From: Nephrocerus scutellatus | Lineage: Eukaryota; Arthropoda; Insecta; Diptera; Pipunculidae | DNA length: 64,000 bases | Reading direction: 5' to 3' | NCBI GenBank assembly: GCA_947095585.1 | Contig: OX352765.1 | Span: 26,070,254 to 26,134,253 of the forward strand | Shown: piece by piece, positions 11,327 to 22,500 of the stretch | Position numbering within the stretch: the stretch's first letter is position 1 | Layout of the letters: the number at the start of each line of letters is the position of its first letter | Notes under the pieces: model-generated | Seen by the model: the letters and a program-made list of their open reading frames with translations, nothing else | What the model was told of the DNA's origin: nothing | Database searches by the model: none | Position numbers and translations under genes: made by a program

Positions 11327-11910
11327 TCTCACGACCATAGACGAAAGAAACTTGCTGTTTTGCTTTGGCTAATCCAGCTTGGCTTTACAAAAACAACAGC
11401 TTTTGGCTTTAAATGGGCTTTAAATGTTGGATGCATTTTAATTGTTATGTGTGTTAAACAAAACACCGCCTTACGGTGAGCGCTATAACTAAAAAATGGC
11501 TTTAGTTATAAATCCTAAAAACTTTTGGATTTATTTTCGGCTTTATGCTTATGCGATTTTGTTGTAAGCCAAGCTGGATTAGCCAAAGCAAAACAGCAAC
11601 TGTTTCCTACGCTATAACCTACATTCGAAAGTAGGCATTATCCACACTAGTTTTGCATTGCGCATTAGCAGTTTTGTTTTGGTCGCGTGAAAAATAGTCT
11701 ACATTACTCGCTGAAAAGTGCTTGTCATGCTCGTTAGATTGCCGCACCCGGCTATCGCCTCGTGCATGGTTCATGCTTCTAACTCGCACGATAACGTCCA
11801 CTTTCCTCGCTCGTTATGTAATATACTATTTTACACGACCACAGACGAAAGTGACTGTTTTCTATGCTATAACATACCCTCTAAAGTAGGTATTATCCAC
11901 ACTAATGTGT
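11327..11910 (+). repeat. Two tandem copies of an unclassified repeat, the first interrupted by a MITE
   Basis: The string ACGACC(A)YAGACGAAAG, then CTGTTTYCTAYGCTATAAC, then AAAGTAGGYATTATCCACAC occurs twice: at 11331-11350 continued at 11600-11648, and at 11835-11905. In the first copy the continuity is broken by the element at 11352-11599, so the second copy shows what the uninterrupted site looked like. Confidence 0.55.
11352..11599. mobile_element. MITE with ~34-bp terminal inverted repeats
   Basis: The left end TTGCTGTTTTGCTTTGGCTA continues AATCCAGCTTGGCTT. The right end is its reverse complement, ending GCAAAACAGCAA. The 248-bp element has no coding capacity and an internal imperfect palindrome (TATAACTA...TTAGTTATA near 11484-11510). 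The flanks match an uninterrupted copy at about 11840-11860, so insertion is well supported. The target duplication is too short to assign with certainty (AAC is possible). Confidence 0.65.
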
Positions 11911-12121
11911 TAACATTAACGTCCACTTTCAGTACATTTTATTACTGTTGTTTGAATAGAAACAAGTCAAGTCAATTAAAAACAAAAACATTATTTTTTT
12001 TCAATCGCGCGTAATTATTTTTGTCTTATGTTGCGTCGATTTTAAATTCGGCTAGAGGCACATTACCCATTGAAACCAAAAACCAGTGCTAAATATTTTA
12101 GCTAAAGTTAGAGTCTTGTTA

Positions 12122-12536
12122 GGGTGCTCTCATAATGGAAAAACATAAGACTTACAATCTTGTAAGTGGATTACTTACATAACGAGTAATGTTTTTTTGT
12201 CAATCTTCTAAGTCTTAATGGCCCAGCTCATAGAAACTGTTGCGTCGACGTATTCGTTGAAGTTGCCGTATGTAACGGAAAGAGGTGACCCAATGAATAC
12301 GTTTTTGCCGTACAGGCAAACGAAACAAATGCGAAAATCAACGTCAAAGAGCTGAGAGGCAGAATTCAAAGCATTTTCCGGATAGAAAAGTTGAAATTTG
12401 GTCAACTTTTTCCGTAGTGTCCGTCACATGCTTTACCTATGGGACACTACCCATAAGAACGCGTGTATTTCGGTTGCATACGTCGCCCTAACGGACGTAA
12501 CGGACTCTATGGGCTAGGTCCATTGTGAGAGCGGCC
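12122..12536. mobile_element. Harbinger-like MITE with TTA target duplication
   Basis: The left end GGGTGCTCTCATAATGG and right end CCATTGTGAGAGCGGCC are inverted copies. Both are flanked directly by TTA (12119-12121 and 12537-12539), the 3-bp target site typical of PIF/Harbinger elements. The 415-bp interior is noncoding. The terminal sequence recurs at 26474 (preceded by TAA) and 62476, and the interior at 5.24-5.47 kb, so this is a multicopy family in the window. Confidence 0.6.
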
Positions 12537-12627
12537 TTACTCATTTTACCTCATAAAACTGTTTTTATTAAGCTGGATTAATATAAAACTTTTAATACGC
12601 CCGCATAATCGCACATTGGATTTCTAT

Positions 12628-12850
12628 AAAGTTTATGATTCTGTTTTTTTTTTATTGTATATATGATTCTTCTTGAGTGTAGTCTGCAAAAAAATCATAA
12701 TGGAGTTTCTACAACACAATTATATTTATTTATTTTAAAAAGTTTATGATTCTGTTTTTTTTTTTATTGTATATATGATTCTTCTTGAGTGTAGTCTGCA
12801 AAAAAATCATAATGGAGTTTCTACAACACAATTATATTTATTTATTTTAA
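12628..12850. repeat. Tandem duplication, 111/112-bp units
   Basis: Units 12628-12738 and 12739-12850 are almost identical, differing mainly by one T in a T-run (10 versus 11). Each starts AAAGTTTATGATTCTG and contains TTCTTGAGTGTAGTCTGC and AATGGAGTTTCTACAACAC. The near identity implies a recent duplication or an assembly artefact. Confidence 0.85.
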
Positions 12851-13073
12851 AAAGTTTGAGTCATCTCGTGTGGATCACTTTTAATACGAAAGCAAGTCAT
12901 TCACAATAACACTATAACTAACCTACCTAATTCATAGACACCGTTTCTACGGAAACGGAAATACATAATTCCAATATTTTCCATTTCCAATATTTCAAGT
13001 TTCCAAGTTTAAGAGATAATTTTATTATAAAAATTAATTTCTGCAATTTTAAATTGAAAAACCTTCGCAGAAA

Positions 13074-13169
13074 ATGAGTTCCGGGAACACTGAAAAATCT
13101 TCGGATGTCAGCGGCAATATTGCTTCAGACAGTTCTTCTAAATCGGACCAAAAATCTGACAAAAAGTAA
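13074..13169 (+). CDS. Upstream open reading frame of 31 codons
   Basis: ATG at 13074 opens a frame rich in Ser, Lys and Asp (MSSGNTEKSSDVSG, ending SDQKSDKK) that stops at TAA 13167-13169. The stop lies two bases before the ATG of the next gene (13172), in a different frame. It may be a regulatory uORF, a small protein from a dicistronic mRNA, or the true first exon if the run AAAAAG/TAAAA is a splice donor or frameshift site. CGCAG just before it (13066-13070) could also be a 3' splice site. I do not recognise the peptide. Confidence 0.35.
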   Translation: MSSGNTEKSSDVSGNIASDSSSKSDQKSDKK

Positions 13170-13171
13170 AA

Positions 13172-15547
13172 ATGAACGAATTTTTGGATTTTTTAAAAAT
13201 TTCTTGTCATGTCGATGAACTTATATCTGGTAGACAAATAAAAGACACTCCAGCTGAAAAGCAGACCGTCGATAACTGCAATAGTGAGTTCGATTTCAAT
13301 AAGTTGGCAGAAAACCGAATGGTCAATGAACTCTATGGGTACAAGCAGCTCTTAGACGCAACCGAAAAGATAATAGAATCTGAAATGAATGAAAGAAAAG
13401 ATGATGTCATGGAATTAATCGAAAATCAACATACAAATCGCAATACATTAGGTAATTTGAACAGGGCAAATAGGGTGGTAGCCTCTTCGAATGGAATTCA
13501 TCCAAAGCTATTTGAAAAACTCGATTACGTTATCAATGAAGGAATTCTCGATTCGGTTTTGCCATTTATTTGTCCGTTGCCCGTTATAGCTCCAGTTTCG
13601 TCAAAAGGAATTTACAAGGCGAAAACCCCTCGGGATATTAGTCCGGCATCTACTACAGCAATACAGAGTTCAAAAACGATTTCTGATTCGTGTAGACCGA
13701 TGATATCACCATCAACTGAAAAGGCTAACGTTACAGAATCCAGTACTGAAGCCTCATCTGCAATTAATTCTGTAATCGATTCACCGTCAGTGAAATATAA
13801 GCAAACTAAAACGTTGACTGGACGTCGTAGATCACTGATTAGCAAGAAAAATCGCAGCGTTTCGAATGATAAAAGTGGTGATAAGAAAGCAGAGTAATTA
13901 CTTTCTAATATAACTTTGATTTATGAACACCCATTTTCGTGATCTTTTATTTTTACAGATCTGAGGTCGTCATACATGTTTGCGATGAGGTTAAGAACAC
14001 TTCAAAGGATTTTACGTGTCCGCAAACACTGCTCGTCAGCAAAATGGGATATTTTGCCGATGTTACAGCTGGTCAGAAACTTGAAGATATGGACATTTCT
14101 GTGCACTGTGATATCCATATATTCGATTGGCTTATGAAATGGGTAAAAAATAGTTCCGACCAGCCGCATTTGGATTCCACGAATGTCATTCCTATTCTTG
14201 TATCGGCAAGTTTTCTCCTGGTTAGTGCAAGTGCAAGCACCGTGTGGCAATCTTTTCATACGTTAAGGCTCTGTCAAACAGAACGCGGGGCAGTACAGTA
14301 CAGCGACCCTGGCGTGCAGAATCAAATGTCTACGTTCTGTTTGAAGAATCATTTAATTGTACCAAACTAAATTGTCCACTTAATCCTAGATGGAACCACT
14401 TCTGGTTGACTGCCTATCGTATTGTCATGCCCGACTTAGTGATGTTGTCCGATTTTCGACAAATCTTTCATGTTTAAACGATTCAATTATAACACGTTTG
14501 GCAGCTATGTTTACAAATCTTGAATTGGAAACGGTCAAGGATAAGAAAGAACGGATAACACCACGTCTATGGACAAAACTTATTCAGAGTATATGCGAAC
14601 CGGAACCGCAGGCGTTACGTGGGCATTACTTTAGCTTGGCTGGCCTTTTCCGCTGCTCCAAGTGAGCAGTTTGTAAATGTTTAACAAAAAAATTCTAGTA
14701 AATGTTTTCGTAAAATATTTCTAGATGCGGTAAATGCTTGACACATACAATAAAAACCTACATCAGTTGTGTGTCGCCAAATATTCGCTTGAATCGTTGG
14801 GGTCAGCTTGTTAGTCAACATTCACGCGATATTTCTTGGGATCTATCAACGCATATTTTTCAACTCTTTAAAGAGCTGAAGTCTTGGCGAAAGGTTTATT
14901 GGAAACTTTGGGGTCATTGCCATTTTTTGTACTGCTGCATTTGTGAGATGCACTTCCCAGTTTATCAGGTAGAAAAGAAAATAAATCAACTAAACAGACA
15001 AACTCAGATGAGACGATGGCGTTTTTAATAGATGACTTGGTGTCGTTTTCATCCGGAAGGAGCACAATTCCTAGGTCCAGTTTCTGAGGGTCGTATTGCA
15101 GGACCAGCTGGACGGCATCCATGTTGTGGACAGCAAACGTTTCGATATGAAAGTCTTCCTGGACCGAATGTAAGTTAGTTTTTTATATAACTTAGTGGGT
15201 GTTTTTTGTTTGTTTTTACATTGAATTTAATCAAATTCTCTGATATACATTGAAATTCTTGTACAAAAACCGGAAGTTTATCCTGCAGGGATGTCTATTT
15301 CGAGAACATAGCTTCCGGGCGATTTTGGTCCGGTGAGGTGTCTTCCCGTAGCAATCAGGATCATCAACGCGAATTCGAAGAGCGGATCATGAGACAAGTG
15401 ATATCACTCGTTGGCAAGAAGACCGGATCTGATCTCAATATGACACAAAACACTTCCGTAAATGGCGGCACTTATTTGCGTCTAGAAGCCGAATGGAAAG
15501 AACAAATGAAATCGCGCAATATCGTAGTCAAACAGAAATACAAATGA
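13172..15547 (+). CDS. SANBR (KIAA1841)-like BTB-domain protein
   Basis: Exons are 13172-13893, 13959-14220, 14390-14661, 14725-14968, 15032-15169 and 15289 onward. All introns are short (63-169 nt) with GT-AG ends and in-phase joins. The first exon encodes a low-complexity Ser/Lys-rich N-terminus of about 240 residues. Exon 2 holds the BTB-like core (VVIHVCDEVKNTSKDFTC, DISVHCDIHIFDWLMKWV). Later exons carry cysteine pairs (CSKCGKC, CCIC, PCCGQQ) and FKELKSWRKVYWKLWG, all matching the vertebrate SANT/BTB protein SANBR in order. The final exon is odd. The spliced frame reads GCLFREHSF and stops at TGA 15334-15336 (561 aa), whereas the conserved C-terminus (NQDHQREFEERIM, GGTYLRLEAEWKEQ) lies in another frame and runs to TAA 15545-15547. 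A frameshift, sequence error or unseen splice is implied. In mammals SANBR modulates antibody class switching; the fly role is unknown. Confidence 0.82.
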
Positions 15548-15689
15548 AATGCGAACTTTGTTCATTGTTCATATGTAGAATTTTTGGCAAAAGTATAAGA
15601 TATATGTACGTCTATGTGTTATTGGTTAGCAGTAAGCATTTTTCGATCCAACTATACAAACGACTATGAAAACAATTAACCAACAACGA

Positions 15690-15695
15690 AATAAA
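15690..15695 (+). terminator. Polyadenylation signal for the SANBR-like gene
   Basis: AATAAA about 140 nt after the distal stop. The gene converges on Ubc4, whose 3' end is about 0.8 kb further right on the other strand. Confidence 0.45.
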
Positions 15696-15699
15696 ATTA

Positions 15700-16490
15700 G
15701 ATTTTTCGTTCAATTAAGGGTTTTAAATTTATTTTTCTTTTCATTTTATCACTGAATAATATAATTGTGTTGTTCCGTTTATTATTATTACCATGTGTGT
15801 TAAACCGAGTTCGCGAATTTGTTCTACCATCCATTATACGTGTTCAACGTTAATTCGAATTTTATATTTATTTGTTTAATCAAAATGCGCTTCTAGGACA
15901 AATAATATTAAAAAACATAATTCTAATTATATATAAGTATGATAGTACAAAGAAAAAAGAACGAAAAAGGATTAGATGACTAAGAACTACGTAAAAATAA
16001 TGTTGAAAATGTCTATCAAATAGTTGCTTGCTTTGTAACTGCAGCAGCAGGCACGGTTTTTTTTGTTACGGTTTTACCGCATTTAATAATCACAATAAAT
16101 TTTTTGCCGTGTGTTTTGCATTTACCCTCACTTTACATTACAGAAACACAATAAAAATCCAAAATATTTATGTACGTACTCTAATAACCAATTGGTAATA
16201 CAAAACGAAAACCCCAAAATAAAATTTATAACAAACCAGTAGGAAGAAAAATACAAAACTTATTACGAAAATATGAAATAATAAAATAAAAACCAGATGT
16301 TATACATTTTGTGAAACGATTGTGTGATGCAAAGTTGCGGCTAAGTTGGTTGCCTGTTTTCTGGCCACCCACAATTTACCGCCGCTATCTTATCTCACCT
16401 ACTCCCATCAACGCAGCGATTCATTAGAATGGTCAACATAATTGTTGAACAATAATTCTTGTTTTTTTTGTAATGTTGTAGTTTTCTTTT
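15700..16490. other. Convergent intergenic region
   Basis: AT-rich sequence between the 3' ends of the SANBR-like gene and Ubc4. Nothing coding is recognised. The repeated TTTATT around 16490-16503 supplies several overlapping AATAAA signals for Ubc4 on the minus strand. Confidence 0.4.
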
Positions 16491-16519
16491 TATTTATTTA
16501 TTTACACTTTCTAATCGAG

Positions 16520-19500
16520 CTAACTAAATAGGCTTTCTGTTGCTTTTTCTATGTCCCAATTTTCTTTTGACAAAACAGCTCGGGCATCGTGTTCGTCGAT
16601 GCCCATATCTTTGAGTCGTTGAATTTTTGAATCGCAATCTGCAAATTTGTGTGGACCTTTATAAAAGAGAGACCATATAAATAGTGATTCGATATGCAAA
16701 TCATAAATTAGGCGCACTCACCTCCAGCATATGCATTTGTCCAATGCCTGGCTGTCATCAAGAAAAGCTGGTATTTATCTTTGTATTGGTAAGCGACAAC
16801 AGCATCCTGCGGATCATCTGGTTCAGCCGCAGCCAACAGGGCTTGCAGTGACAATAACACGGTACGAAGGGTCATTGCTGCTGCCCTGTAAGTTAAAAAC
16901 AATGTTGCAATGTGCCATTAAATATTTATTACATAAAATTTTTCCATTAGAAAAAAACTATATAATCCATATCCCTTCTAATATTGTCTGTCTGTCTGTC
17001 GGTTACCTTCTCACGGCTAAGCGGCTGGACCGATTTGGTGGGTTTTTTTTACTGTTCGTAATAGTCCGGGTAGGATTAGGGTAGTATAGGAATCTGGAAA
17101 ATGGAAAATTCGGGAAAAACTAAAAAAATTATGTTTTCCATGGGTGTATGTATGAACTCGCGACCATAACTCACGATATTTCAACACGTTAAAGGCTACA
17201 ATTTTGGGTCAGTGGCGGGTAGGTGGTGGTAGGGCATGATGTGTGGTGGTTTCAATGGGGGAGCGGTCAGTTCGGTTCGGTCATTACGGTATGTGGACAG
17301 CCAGACAACGCCTGATATTTTAACTTTTGTTGGGTCTAAACGGAATCTTGGGGGTGCCGGGTTCCGGGTAACGCTGGGGTTAACAACTAGCTATTTATAT
17401 TTGTTATAAACTAATAAGCTGTGACAACATTTTTATAAAAACTTTCATTGATCAACCCTTTTTGTCTATTTTCGACTACTTTGAGGTCCTTTTTAATCAC
17501 CTTCCACACGACCTAGAGAGTTAAAATTTTACGAGTTTCTAAGTTTAAAATAGCATTTTTTAAAATTAAGTTATTACGCGTGTTACGTTTCACGTGTGGC
17601 ACGTGCAATGGTTAGAAATCGCGCCATTTTCTCGTTTTTTTGAGATGTTTTTGAACTAAGACCTAGAGGGCTGTGAGCGGCTCAATGTCAGGGGATAATT
17701 TTGATATCTTTGAAGCGTGTCGCGAGTCGCGTGTGAAGCGTGAAAAAAAGAAAATACTTTGAAATAGCCCAGACCTCAAAAACTGTTGCTAAATGGCCAG
17801 CTAACTGAGGAATTGGTGGCTGCACCAATGACCGAAAACTGTGCTACCGCCACAGCAGATCGATAAATCGGCTCAAAAATAATAAAGCCTCGGGATCAGA
17901 TTCATAAACTAATAGTGCAAGAATGGGAGGAAGAAGCGATGCCACAAGACTGGTTGAAGAGGTCTCCTGTGCATCATACCTAAGAAAGGAGATATCTCAA
18001 CATGCAGCAATTATCGTGGTATAACATTGTTGAGTACCGCGTACAAGATTTTCTCCTCTATCGCTCAAGACAGGATAGCCCCATACGCTAAGGTCATTAT
18101 TGATCCATACCAGTGTAACTTCATCCCAGGCAAATCAACAACTGATCTAATTGACACCCTTAGGCATGTGATGGAAAAATGTCTAGAGTCTAGTCTAGTA
18201 GAAAACTCACTACACCATCTTTTTATAGACTTTGAAGCCAACTATGAAAGCATAGCCAAAGTAGAACTTTATAAAGCCATAAGAGTGTTCGGCATCCAAC
18301 ACGACTCTGTAGGTTGACCATTATCAAAGTTATAAGCCAAGAAAAAATATCCGGATTAGTATCAACCCCATTCAACATCTATAACGGGCTCCGACAAGGG
18401 GATGGACTGGCCTGGGTCCTCTTCAATCTGGCGTTGGAGAAAGTGATCCGAGACTCTGACGTAAAGGCAAGAGAAACAATCCTCTATAAGTCCATTAAGA
18501 CATTTTGACATCGTTGGTCGAAACCCAAGAGCTACATTAAGCTTTCATCCAGATGGAGCGGGTGGCAGGAAATCTGGGGCTGCACATAAATGAGAGCAAA
18601 ACAAAATACATGGTGGCCACGTCTGCGAGTAGAAGATCCAACATTGGTCCCGCTAATAAAATAGTGGAGCGCGAATTTGAAGAAGTGCAAACCTTTCACT
18701 ATCTTGGTTCAACTTTAGCAGCCGATAACAGCATGGAACGAGAAATACGCGCACGGTTGCATAGAGCCAGCAAAACCTACTACAGTCTGTTAAGACTCTT
18801 CAAATCCACCAATTTAACCATAACATCCAAGCTGCTGGTGTATAAGACAACGCTCATACCAGTACTTACATATTACTTAAGACAACGGTCATACTAGTAC
18901 TTACAAATGGATCCGAGACTTGGGTGCTTAGCAAAAGAGCGAAGAGGATCCTGTTCGGAAAGTCCTTTGCGGTAGAACACGACAGCGAGGCCGGCCAAGT
19001 CTACGCGGGAGGCCAGGACCGGACCCCGGTTGAAGAGCCCAATATGATGTTGATGGGCAAGACACCTAGCTCGCATGAGCGAAGAGGAAACTCCTTTGCG
19101 GTACGATTAATAGAACACGACAGCGAGGCCGCCCAAGACTACGCTGAAGGATGGCGTATACCAGGACGCCCGGATTTTAGGGATGCAAAACTGGATGACA
19201 TCTACTCAAAATCGGGACCGGTGGAGAGATTTTATGCAGGAGGCCATCCCATACTCTAGTTGTAGAGCCAAATGTGATGATGATGGATGGGTATAGTAAA
19301 AAGACTTCGCACATGCATTGAGAACCAAGAAGTACAGGTAGAAGGAGTGCAGTGGCTTCATTTGGACTTGTGTACATAGTGTGTGTTATGTTATTAAAAT
19401 ACATAAATAAATAAAAACCAATATAAGTGGTAACATCCCTTTGACACCCCTGTATTTCACTAGCTGTTTGGGGCCGCTTCTCCACCCGTACACCCGTTCG

Positions 19501-22500
19501 TGAAGCTTCTTTACACTTACAGACAGTGAGGGCTATCGCGCTCAACCAGTGATCCCATTTCAAAATATGACGGTCTCGTTTCCGTTTAATTATGCGATTT
19601 GTAAAAACAATTCGTATGGTGACCCCTTTAACAAGGAGTTTGACCACTTTCGAAATATGCCTATTAAATACTCATAGTATAAAAAACAACCCATAAAAAT
19701 ACAATTTTTCATGTAAATTCTCTAATAGGATATGGGTATGTGTTAAAATTTGAAGAAAATCGAGCTAATTTTTAAAAAAATTATATTGGCACCCCTCGGA
19801 CCTCAGGGCCTCACTCCAAACACTTTACAAAAAATTTTGTCCATCGGAGATACACATGTGTATTAAATTTGAAGAAAATCGGGTTAATTTTTTTTAAAAA
19901 AAGTCCAAATTTTTCACAAAAAGTGTTGTCTATCGGAGATACACATGTGTATTAAATTTGAAGAAAATCGGGTTAATTTTTTTAAAAAAAGTTATGGGGC
20001 CCCACGAACCCGGGCCCGGGGTCTCCAACATTTTTACAAAAAGTGTTGTATATCAGAGATACACATGTGTATAAAATTTGAAGAAAATCGAGTAAAATTT
20101 TGTAAAATATTTGTATGGGAGCCCCCCGAACCCGAGGTCCAAGGGGCCTCGTATTGTCACCGGAAATACACATGTGTGCAAAGCCTTGTGAAGTGGGTTA
20201 AAAATTGATCGCAAGATTCCATGACACACAAATCCACAAACAAACCCACAAACAAACGGGCAAGTGAAGTTATTATAGAGAATTTAAAAAAAAACCCTAC
20301 GCAAAGTTTGAACGAGATCGGTTAAATGGTTTGGTAGTTCATAGGGAACTATAAAAAACATGCATACAGACTTTCACTTTAATATATATAGATTTACAAT
20401 TGACAATTGTGCCCTCTTCAAGTGAGTTGTTGGAATTAATTTTAAATAAATCGAGCTGGGCGTTCGATAAAACGCGATTGAAATAAGTTACGTTTTACCA
20501 CCTCAGCAAAATGATCACACATTAACAATTGTCTTGAAAATATTTAATTATTTATGAAATCAAAAACTCCACTAGCTGTTCAAGATCTGTTCGCTTAACA
20601 CGCATACCCAGTGAGCGCTAGTGGGCTTAACTATTCAACAACTCAAATATTTAACATAAGACTTTTTGAAAAAAAATACATAGTTTCCAAATATGATGGA
20701 TTCATGTTCATATGCGAAATTAAAGGCCTTTATATAAAAAGGTGGACGCCGTTGCTCTAGTGGTTAGTGCGTTGGTTTTCTGAGTAAGTTTCCCAGAAAC
20801 ACCAAAAACTTTTTCTCGGTCAACGCCTCTCTCAGACAAACGTCCGAGAATAATAATTGTTACGGAAAGCTTTTCAATTAGCCTTTCGGATACGGCATTA
20901 AATTGTGCGTCCCTTCCATTTGGATATATATCCATATAACACAGTATAAATGGTCGCGACAAGCTAGGCCTTGGACCGCATAGGTCTGTCGCGCCAAATG
21001 TTATGTATCAATCAGCTTAGATAGGTTACTGCTTTTTAAAAGTCTATGCAGACTAACGTTGTCTTTGTTGGCTTTAAGGAAACATGAACTTATTGTTGTT
21101 AGCCGCTGTATAAAGGACACGGAATGAATTCATATTTTATAACGTCGCTCATTTAGTCTCCGGTCTGATACATATATGGCAACACTGTTGACAGACCCTT
21201 AAGATTTATGGACCAACCTTCCAAGGAGACGTATCATCACATTCTGACAATTACTTTATAGGTTGCAATTGTTTCAGTAAGGCTACTTTTCTTATTTTCA
21301 AAACAATGGATAAAAAAGAATTTCGTGTTTGATTAATCAATTTTTTCGATAGGGAAAGCGCCAGGGAAATAACTTATTATTGACTGGTATGCTGAATTTA
21401 GACGCGGTTGTATAAGCACCGACGATATCCTGCACGCTCTGGTCGCCCAAAATCGGCAGTTGCTCCGGAAAACATAAAAAAGTGAAAAAAATAGTTTTGA
21501 AACAACGTAAAGTGAAGCTGACACCTCTTAAAGATATCAGAAGATAGTGTGTTTACATGTTAACACGAAAATTTGAGCATGCATAAGTTGCTTTTGAAGT
21601 GGGTGCCATGTTTGCTCACACCGTATCAAAAACAACAACGTGTCGTCGATTCTGAGCGCTGTTCAAGCGGATTTTATGCGTCGGTATGTGACAATGGATG
21701 AAACATGGATCCACTACTACACACACCTGAATCAAAAAGACTGCCAGCTAAGTGGACAGCACCCGGTGAAAGTTATCCAAAGCGACCAAAAACTAAAAAG
21801 TCAGCTGGCAAGGTTATGGCATCCGTATTTTGGGACGCACATGGTATTTTGTTAATCGACTTTCTTGATTCATTCATTATTAATTCATTCATTCATTTAT
21901 TCATTATTAATATGCAGTTTCAGATTATGTACCGCCAGTCGTTTATTGTTAAAAGAATATCCCCTTTTAGACATTAATTAGACTTGATAATGAAAACCAG
22001 ATCTCTTTACTTGGCTGATCACGACCAACAAATATACAAGCACAAAGTAGTTTTGGTTTTTAAAGGACCGTATACTCTTGATTTTTTAAAGTTTTAGCTA
22101 AGTTAGAAAAGAAGCTTCCTTAGGTTAGCAATTCATTTAGGTAGCCGAAGTTTACGATTAAAAAACTACAAAACGATTTGAATAAACAAGGAAAAAGAAA
22201 ACAAATTGCTACTTACCAATTGTCCTTTAAAATATCTAGACATATAGCTCCAGTTACTGATGATATGTTTGGATGCCAAATTTTTGTAATGAATCGAACC
22301 TAAGCAGAATGGACACCAAATAATTAGCTAACAAAAAAAGCAAACAATAAACAATAAGCACGTACCTTGGGAGGATTAAAAGGGTATGTTTCTGGGACTT
22401 TTATTTCAAGAATAAATTTTCCACCTTCATACGGAGTATCGGGAGGCCCAGCAATTTCGCCTTTCAGTTCTGTCCAGCTGTCGTTGATCAATTCGATTTT

